Of a stretch of 64,000 nt of DNA, positions 58,756 through 64,000 are shown piece by piece (position 1 is the first letter of the stretch; each line of letters starts with the position of its first letter). The notes beneath the pieces were generated by a model. It did not search any database. It worked only from the letters and a program-made list of their open reading frames with translations, and was not told the DNA's origin. The translations under genes and the position numbers were made by a program. Where the stretch lies: NCBI RefSeq assembly GCF_036700095.1, contig NZ_CP144918.1, positions 1,117,001-1,181,000 of the forward strand, given 5' to 3'. This DNA comes from Pelagerythrobacter marensis. Lineage in GTDB: Bacteria; Pseudomonadota; Alphaproteobacteria; Sphingomonadales; Sphingomonadaceae.

Positions 58756-61428
58756 ATGACCCAGGTCGGCAAGGACACGCTCGAAACCCGCTCCACGCTC
58801 ACCGTCGATGGCAAGGATTACGCTTACTATTCCCTGGCCAAGGCGGCCGAACACGTCGGCGACGTTTCGCGACTTCCGTTCTCGCTCAAGGTTCTGCTGG
58901 AAAACATGCTTCGTTTCGAAGACGACGGCTTCACCGTGGGCCGGGAGCATGTTCGCGCGATTGCCGACTGGCTGAAGAACCCGGCGACCGGCCAGGAAAT
59001 CCAGTATCGTCCGGCGCGCGTGCTGTTGCAGGATTTCACCGGCGTGCCCTGCGTGGTCGACCTCGCCGCGATGCGCGACGCGATTGCCAAGCTCGGCGGC
59101 GATACCGCCAAGATCAACCCGCAGGTTCCGGTCAATCTGGTGATCGACCACTCGGTCATGGTCGACGAATTCGGCCACCCCAAGGCCTTCGAGCAGAACG
59201 TCGCTTTCGAATATGCGCGCAATGCCGAACGCTACGACTTCCTCAAATGGGGTTCGAAGAGCTTCCGCAACTTCTCCGCCGTGCCCCCGGGCACCGGCAT
59301 CTGCCACCAGGTGAATCTCGAGCATATCGCCCGCGGCGTATGGTCGAGCGAGGACGAGAGCGGCCAGATGGTCGCCTACCCCGACACCTGCGTCGGCACC
59401 GACAGCCACACGACGATGGTCAACGGCCTCGGCGTGCTCGGCTGGGGCGTCGGCGGGATCGAGGCCGAGGCGGCGATGCTCGGCCAGCCCATTTCGATGC
59501 TGATTCCCGAAGTGGTCGGTTTCCGCCTCGACGGCAAGCTGGCCGAGGGTGTGACCGCCACCGACCTCGTGCTCACCTGCACGCAGATGCTGCGCGCCGC
59601 CGGCGTGGTCGGCCGTTTCGTCGAGTTCTACGGCCCCGGCGTTTCGACGCTGACCCTTGCCGACCGCGCGACGATCGCCAACATGGCGCCCGAATACGGC
59701 GCGACCTGCGGCTTCTTCGGCATCGACGGCAAGACGCTCGACTACATGCGCCTGACCGGCCGCAGCGACGAGACGATCGCGCTGGTCGAAGCCTACAGCC
59801 GCGAGCAGGGAATGTGGTTCGAACCGGACAACGAGCCGGTCTTCACCCGCACGATCGAGCTCGACATCGGCGCCGTCGTCCCCAGCCTGGCCGGTCCCAA
59901 GCGGCCGCAGGACAAGGTTATCCTCCCGGAAGTCGACGACCTGTTCAATTCCGAGCTGGAAGAGCACTACGACAAGAGCGAGCCCGAGCGCGTCGAGGTC
60001 GAAGGCAAGGATCACGACATCGGCGACGGCGACGTCGTGATCGCCGCGATCACCAGCTGCACCAACACCTCCAACCCCGATGTGATGGTTGCCGCCGGCC
60101 TCGTGGCCAAGAAAGCCAACGAGCGCGGGATGAAGCCCAAGCCGTGGGTCAAGACGAGCCTCGCGCCCGGTTCGCAGGTGGTCACCGATTACCTCGAGAA
60201 AGCCGGCCTGCAGGAGCATCTCGATGCCATCGGTTTCGACCTCGTCGGCTATGGCTGCACGACCTGCATCGGCAATTCCGGGCCGCTCGCGCCGCCGATC
60301 AGCGAGGCGATCAACGGCAACGACATCGTCGCCGCCAGCGTGCTTTCGGGCAACCGCAATTTCGAAGGCCGCGTCAGCCCCGATGTGCGCGCGAACTTCC
60401 TCGCGTCGCCGCCGCTGGTGGTCGCCTACGCGCTCAAGGGCACGGTGACCGAGGACATGATCGACACGCCGATCGGCCAGGACCGGGAAGGCAACGACGT
60501 GTTTCTGAAGGACATTTGGCCTTCGAACGACGAGATCGCCGAAATCCGCTCGGGCGCGATCGATCGCGCGATGTTCGAAGCGCGCTATGCCGACGTCTAC
60601 AAGGGCGACGAGCACTGGCAGGCGATCGACGTGACCGGTTCGGACACCTACCAGTGGCGCCCGGGCAGCACTTACGTCGCCAACCCGCCCTATTTCGAAG
60701 ACATGAGCATGACGCCGGCACCGGTGACCGATATCGTCGAGGCCAAGCCGCTGGCGATCCTGGGCGACAGCGTCACCACCGACCACATCAGCCCGGCCGG
60801 TTCGATCAAGGAAGACAGCCCGGCGGGCAAGTACCTGCTCGAAAACCAGGTCGCGAAGGCGGATTTCAACTCCTACGGCTCGCGCCGCGGCAATCACGAG
60901 GTGATGATGCGCGGCACTTTCGCCAATATCCGCATCAGGAACGAGATGGTTCCGGGGGTCGAGGGCGGCTACACCGCGTTCGAGGGCGAGCAGATGCCGA
61001 TCTACGACGCGGCGATGAAGCACAAGGCGAACGGCACGCCGCTGGTCGTTATCGCCGGCAAGGAATACGGCACCGGATCGAGCCGCGACTGGGCCGCCAA
61101 GGGCACGATCCTGCTCGGCGTGCGGGCGGTGATCGTCGAAAGCTTCGAGCGCATCCACCGCTCGAACCTCGTCGGCATGGGCGTGCTGCCCTTGCAGTTC
61201 CAGGACGGCGACACGCGCGAGACGCTGGGGCTGACGGGCGATGACAGCTTCTCGATCCGCGGGCTGGCCGACCTCAAGCCGGGGCAGGATGTGGAAGTCG
61301 AAGTGACCCGCGCGAATGGCGAGAGCTTCAGCTTCTCGGCCAAGTGCCGGATCGATACCGCCAACGAGATGGAGTATTATCGCAACGGCGGCATTCTCCA
61401 CTACGTGCTGCGCAAGCTGGCGGCCTGA
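58756..61428 (+). CDS. acnA: Aconitate hydratase A
   Basis: An 890-residue monomeric aconitase of the AcnA/IRP1 type, catalysing citrate-isocitrate interconversion. The [4Fe-4S] ligands are C435 (ITSCTNTSN), C501 and C504 ([10 protein letters not shown]). The swivel domain carries [10 protein letters not shown]. The ATG at 58756 has AAAGGA 11 nt upstream; ATGs at 58744 and 58747 are alternatives. A bidirectional terminator follows. Confidence 0.97.
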   Translation: MTQVGKDTLETRSTLTVDGKDYAYYSLAKAAEHVGDVSRLPFSLKVLLENMLRFEDDGFTVGREHVRAIADWLKNPATGQEIQYRPARVLLQDFTGVPCVVDLAAMRDAIAKLGGDTAKINPQVPVNLVIDHSVMVDEFGHPKAFEQNVAFEYARNAERYDFLKWGSKSFRNFSAVPPGTGICHQVNLEHIARGVWSSEDESGQMVAYPDTCVGTDSHTTMVNGLGVLGWGVGGIEAEAAMLGQPISMLIPEVVGFRLDGKLAEGVTATDLVLTCTQMLRAAGVVGRFVEFYGPGVSTLTLADRATIANMAPEYGATCGFFGIDGKTLDYMRLTGRSDETIALVEAYSREQGMWFEPDNEPVFTRTIELDIGAVVPSLAGPKRPQDKVILPEVDDLFNSELEEHYDKSEPERVEVEGKDHDIGDGDVVIAAITSCTNTSNPDVMVAAGLVAKKANERGMKPKPWVKTSLAPGSQVVTDYLEKAGLQEHLDAIGFDLVGYGCTTCIGNSGPLAPPISEAINGNDIVAASVLSGNRNFEGRVSPDVRANFLASPPLVVAYALKGTVTEDMIDTPIGQDREGNDVFLKDIWPSNDEIAEIRSGAIDRAMFEARYADVYKGDEHWQAIDVTGSDTYQWRPGSTYVANPPYFEDMSMTPAPVTDIVEAKPLAILGDSVTTDHISPAGSIKEDSPAGKYLLENQVAKADFNSYGSRRGNHEVMMRGTFANIRIRNEMVPGVEGGYTAFEGEQMPIYDAAMKHKANGTPLVVIAGKEYGTGSSRDWAAKGTILLGVRAVIVESFERIHRSNLVGMGVLPLQFQDGDTRETLGLTGDDSFSIRGLADLKPGQDVEVEVTRANGESFSFSAKCRIDTANEMEYYRNGGILHYVLRKLAA

Positions 61429-61502
61429 TCCGGGACGGCCGGACCGGTGGCCGCGGTTTTTCGCGGTGACATCGGTCCTGGCCGTTGGCGGTTCGTCAAA
61501 GA

Positions 61503-61536
61503 AAAGGGGCGGCTTCCTTCGCGGGGCCGCCCCTTT
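61503..61536. terminator. Bidirectional terminator between acnA and the PEP-CTERM-like gene
   Basis: Perfect 11-bp arms AAAGGGGCGGC (61503-61513) and GCCGCCCCTTT (61526-61536), flanked by A-rich and T-rich sequence, located between two convergent genes. Confidence 0.8.
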
Positions 61537-61563
61537 CCTGTTTCGAAGCGTGGGAGCGTGCTT

Positions 61564-62538
61564 CTAGGCGCCCCGGACGAGGCGCAGTTTCTTGCGGCCG
61601 AGCACCGCTGCCGCGGCCAGGCCGAACAGGATCGTCATCGGCGGTGCGGGCACTTGCGTGCCGCTGGTGCTGCCGTTGCTCGAACTCGAGGTCGAGCTGG
61701 AAGTCGAGGAACTGGTCGAGCTGCTCGTGCTCGAACTGGTCGACGAACTCGTCGAGCTGCTCGTGCTGCTGGTGACGTTGCCCGAGCTGGAGGTGCTGGT
61801 CGAGACATTGCCCGAGGTCGACGTGGTCGAGGTCACACCGCCCGTCGAAGTCGACGTCGAGGTGGTCGAAGTCACACCGCCGGTCGAGGTCGACGTCGTC
61901 GATGTGACGCCGCCGGTCGACGTGGAAGTCGAGCTGCCGCCGGTCGAGGTGGACGTGGAACTGCCCCCGGTCGAGGTCGAAGTCGAACCGCCGGAGGTCG
62001 AGGTGGAGCCGCCCGAAGTCGACGTCGATCCACCGGACGAGGTCGAGGTGACGACCACGCTGCCCCCGCTTCCGCCGCTGCCGCCGAAGAAACCCCCGAA
62101 GAACCCGCCGCCGAAGCCGCCGAACCCGCCGCTGCCGCCGATCACCGTCACCCCGCCGCTGCTCCCGCCCGACACGGGCGGTGCCGGCGGAAGCGGCACG
62201 GGCGCCATCGCCATTTGGTAGACCGGGGGGCATTCCTCGGCATAGGCGGCGGTCGGAGGGGGCGGGACGGCGCCGGGCGCCATCGCACCGGCAGGCACGC
62301 ATTCGACCGTGCGGCGCACGATGCGGCGCTTGCGCTTGGTTTCCTTGGGCACCGTGCGCTTGGCGATCTTTTTGGGTGCCTGCTTGACGTAGCGCACCGG
62401 TTCGGTCTTTCCCTTGGCCGACTTGTACGACGGCGTATCGGTGACGGGCTTCTCGGCCACATGGACCGCGCCGCCTGCCAGCAGCACACCGCCCGCGGCA
62501 GTCGCGGACAATTTCGCCAGGGCCATTTTTACCGACAT
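61564..62538 (-). CDS. Ser/Thr/Gly-rich protein with PEP-CTERM-like C-terminal sorting signal
   Basis: A 324-residue protein I place by architecture. The N-terminus (MSVKMALAKLSATAAGGVLL) is a weak signal/TM segment, followed by a basic KKRKRR-rich stretch and a Pro-rich part. Residues about 130-290 are low-complexity Gly/Ser/Thr repeats (GGSTSTSTGG, then TSSSTSSS). The tail has VPAPP at 296-300, a hydrophobic helix and a basic end RKKLR: the three-part layout of exosortase substrates (PEP-CTERM variant). The Ser/Thr-rich part would suit O-glycosylation. The antisense strand has an open frame, but the minus product has the sorting signal. Confidence 0.7.
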   Translation of the reverse strand: MSVKMALAKLSATAAGGVLLAGGAVHVAEKPVTDTPSYKSAKGKTEPVRYVKQAPKKIAKRTVPKETKRKRRIVRRTVECVPAGAMAPGAVPPPPTAAYAEECPPVYQMAMAPVPLPPAPPVSGGSSGGVTVIGGSGGFGGFGGGFFGGFFGGSGGSGGSVVVTSTSSGGSTSTSGGSTSTSGGSTSTSTGGSSTSTSTGGSSTSTSTGGVTSTTSTSTGGVTSTTSTSTSTGGVTSTTSTSGNVSTSTSSSGNVTSSTSSSTSSSTSSSTSSSTSSSTSSSTSSSSNGSTSGTQVPAPPMTILFGLAAAAVLGRKKLRLVRGA

Positions 62539-62756
62539 GGGCAAGCTCTTTCATTGCGTCTTCGGGTGGGCCGGGGCCGACGCGTTCGGCGTCCCGACCG
62601 GTTCTCTCTGCCTTCAGGAAGACGCATTGGAGGTGCCAGGGCAATCGCATTAACCGTCTCGCGCCGCCGAAAGTCGCGAAAAAACGGCCCTGCGCGCGGT
62701 CTCGGCCGGACTTGTCCCGCGATGGGGCGGAAACCGCGCAATTCCTTGCCGCCGCG

Positions 62757-63788
62757 TTAAGAGTTTTCTTCGAACAACCCCGATTGCGTGCCCTTGGGCG
62801 GCGTCATTTCGAGATGTCGCCAGCCCGATTCGTTGAGGCATCGGCCCCGTGCGGTGCGCGCCACCAGCCCCAGCTGGATCAGGTAGGGTTCGACCACTTC
62901 CTCCACCGTATCGCGCGGTTCGGCGAGGCCGGCGGCGAGCGTTTCCACCCCCACCGGGCCGCCGCGGTAAGTCGTGGCGATCATGGTGAGGTAGCGACGA
63001 TCCATCGCGTCGAGGCCGAGGCGGTCGATTTCCAGCCGGGTCAGGGCATCGTCCGCCACCTTGCGCGTCACCACGCCGTCGCCCGCGACATGGGCAAAGT
63101 CGCGCACCCGCCGCAGCAGCCTGCCCGCGACGCGCGGTGTGCCGCGGCTGCGCCGGGCGATCTCGCGCGCGCCCGCGGGATCGATCTCCACCCCCAGCAG
63201 CCGCGCCCCGCGGGTGACGACGAGGTCCAGTTCCTCGTGGGTGTAGAAATTGAGCCGCACGGGAATGCCGAAGCGGTCGCGCAGCGGCGTCGTCAGCAGC
63301 CCCTGCCGCGTGGTCGCGCCGACCAGCGTGAACGGCGGCAAGTCGATCCGCACGCTGCGCGCCGAAGGTCCTTCGCCGATGATCAGGTCGAGCGCGCGGT
63401 CTTCCATCGCCGGGTAGAGCACTTCCTCGACCACCGGATTGAGCCGGTGGATCTCGTCGATGAACAGCACGTCGTGCGGCTCGAGATTGGTCAGAAGAGC
63501 TGCCAGATCGCCCGCCTTGGCGATCACCGGCCCGCTGGTGGCGCGAAAGCCGACACCCAGCTCTTTCGCGACGATTTGCGCCAGCGTCGTCTTGCCGAGG
63601 CCGGGCGGGCCGAAGAACAGCACGTGATCCATCGCCTCCCCGCGCGACCGCGCGCTTTCGATGAAGACCCGCAGATTCTCGCGCGCCGCCTCCTGCCCGA
63701 TGAACTCGCCGAGCGACTTCGGACGCAGCGCGGCGTCGGGATCGTCGGGTTGGCGATCGGGGGTGTGGAGGGGGGCGGGGTCGGTCAT
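62757..63788 (-). CDS. ruvB: Holliday junction branch migration ATPase RuvB
   Basis: A 343-residue RuvB motor protein for recombination. Walker A is [11 protein letters not shown], Walker B FIDEIHRL, sensor 1 [11 protein letters not shown], and the arginine-finger region [10 protein letters not shown]. The C-terminal winged helix contains [16 protein letters not shown]. ruvA and ruvC are not in the window and would be expected beyond its right edge. Confidence 0.97.
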   Translation of the reverse strand: MTDPAPLHTPDRQPDDPDAALRPKSLGEFIGQEAARENLRVFIESARSRGEAMDHVLFFGPPGLGKTTLAQIVAKELGVGFRATSGPVIAKAGDLAALLTNLEPHDVLFIDEIHRLNPVVEEVLYPAMEDRALDLIIGEGPSARSVRIDLPPFTLVGATTRQGLLTTPLRDRFGIPVRLNFYTHEELDLVVTRGARLLGVEIDPAGAREIARRSRGTPRVAGRLLRRVRDFAHVAGDGVVTRKVADDALTRLEIDRLGLDAMDRRYLTMIATTYRGGPVGVETLAAGLAEPRDTVEEVVEPYLIQLGLVARTARGRCLNESGWRHLEMTPPKGTQSGLFEENS

Positions 63789-63816
63789 GCCGGTGCAGCG
63801 CTAGACGCTAAATGGA

Positions 63817-63946
63817 CCCTGAAACAAGTTCAGGGTGACGGGGAGGGAGTTCAGAGTGACGGAGGTGGAGTTCGGGGTGACGGGGAGGGAAAGGGAGAAC
63901 CTGGTCGAGGCCCGACCCTTTCCCGTCATGCTGAACTCGTTTCAGC
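63817..63946. repeat. Interspersed repeat hairpins at the right edge
   Basis: CCCTGAA-ACAAG-TTCAGGG (63817-63835) and GCTGAA-CTCGT-TTCAGC (63930-63946) are inverted repeats. Between them, TTCAG(R)GTGACGG-type fragments occur three times. The unit GTCATGCTGAACTCGTTTCAG is the kind of small repeat found scattered in sphingomonad genomes. No gene is seen from 63789 to the window end. Confidence 0.6.
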
Positions 63947-64000
63947 ATCCATCCCCCGGCACCCTCCGCCCCATGCCGTTCGAGCGCAACCCCTGCGTCT

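Noticed and set aside
58441-61401. A 986-codon open frame antisense to acnA
   Set aside because: It is a shadow of acnA, with no motif, and it would overlap the end of the DMT transporter gene as well.
61592-62221. A plus-strand frame rich in Val/Glu/Asp (EVDVEV repeats) opposite the PEP-CTERM-like gene
   Set aside because: It is produced by the GGxTSTS repeat DNA read backwards. The minus frame has a signal-like start and a sorting tail.

Overview
The window is high-GC alphaproteobacterial chromosome, most likely Sphingomonadales and probably Erythrobacteraceae. That placement is an inference from protein-level resemblance: a CC_3452-type small secreted protein, an UPF0262 protein, a DUF1674 protein, many GTG starts in GTGA stop/start overlaps, and a short interspersed repeat at the right edge of a kind common in sphingomonads. 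Coding density is high, there is no rRNA operon, intact transposase, prophage or CRISPR array, and one tRNA (Lys-UUU) is present. Three promoter-like sites share a TTGAC(C/T) -35, exactly 17 bp of spacer and a TAG-containing -10. They lie before tRNA-Lys, rpmJ and rpoZ; a fourth, TTGACA-N17-TATAGG, drives an unassigned RNA-like region.

Layout. 0-6 kb: Mrp Fe-S carrier ATPase, an orphan Tat-exported molybdopterin oxidoreductase subunit and ferrochelatase (hemH) in one run, then a cytochrome P450 behind a palindrome. 6-12 kb: an SDHAF4-like protein divergent from an RsmB-type rRNA methyltransferase, small hypotheticals, two SAM methyltransferases, msrA, N-carbamoylputrescine amidase overlapping folK, and tRNA-Lys. 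12-19 kb: phenylalanine 4-hydroxylase, envelope-stress-type small proteins, uppP, an M13 metallopeptidase and an MsbA-like ABC exporter. 19-26 kb: intracellular PHB depolymerase behind TGC-type palindromes, a DUF4126 protein, a MaoC hydratase plus thiolase pair, an exosortase-type glycosyltransferase and a 547-residue acidic membrane protein. 26-32.2 kb: gltB-gltD glutamate synthase.

32.2-33.3 kb is the only long stretch without a protein gene. Two clusters of ~56-bp palindromic repeats (3 and 6 copies) bracket ~550 bp that contain four consecutive strong hairpins and a near-consensus minus-strand promoter with a palindrome in its spacer. I read this as a structured non-coding RNA of about 350-400 nt that I cannot assign to any family I know; it is the most interesting item here.

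33.3-43.7 kb: rpoZ, a cardiolipin-synthase-like phospholipase D protein, dnaB, UPF0262, a degenerate GH25 protein, cdd, an M14 carboxypeptidase with a DUF4136 lipoprotein, galE, rpmJ, a HAD hydrolase, an HxlR regulator and a VOC protein. 43.8-51 kb: comM, a secreted ClpP-fold protein, then the conserved rpmH-rnpA-yidD-yidC-engB cluster (ribosome/RNase P/membrane insertion), followed by a GNAT acetyltransferase overlapping a complete class A beta-lactamase. 51-64 kb: isoaspartyl peptidase, an MscS-type TM-helix protein, ispG with an AT-rich foreign-looking gene fused to its stop codon, two convergent L,D-transpeptidases, a DMT transporter, aconitase, a Ser/Thr/Gly-rich protein with a PEP-CTERM-like tail, and ruvB.

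Themes: envelope and peptidoglycan work (uppP, L,D-transpeptidases, beta-lactamase, GH25-like, M13, exporter, exosortase-type tail and glycosyltransferase) and central nitrogen/carbon metabolism (gltBD, acnA, phhA, PHB turnover). Starts were moved inward from the longest frame wherever a ribosome binding site, signal peptide or family N-terminus argued for it.
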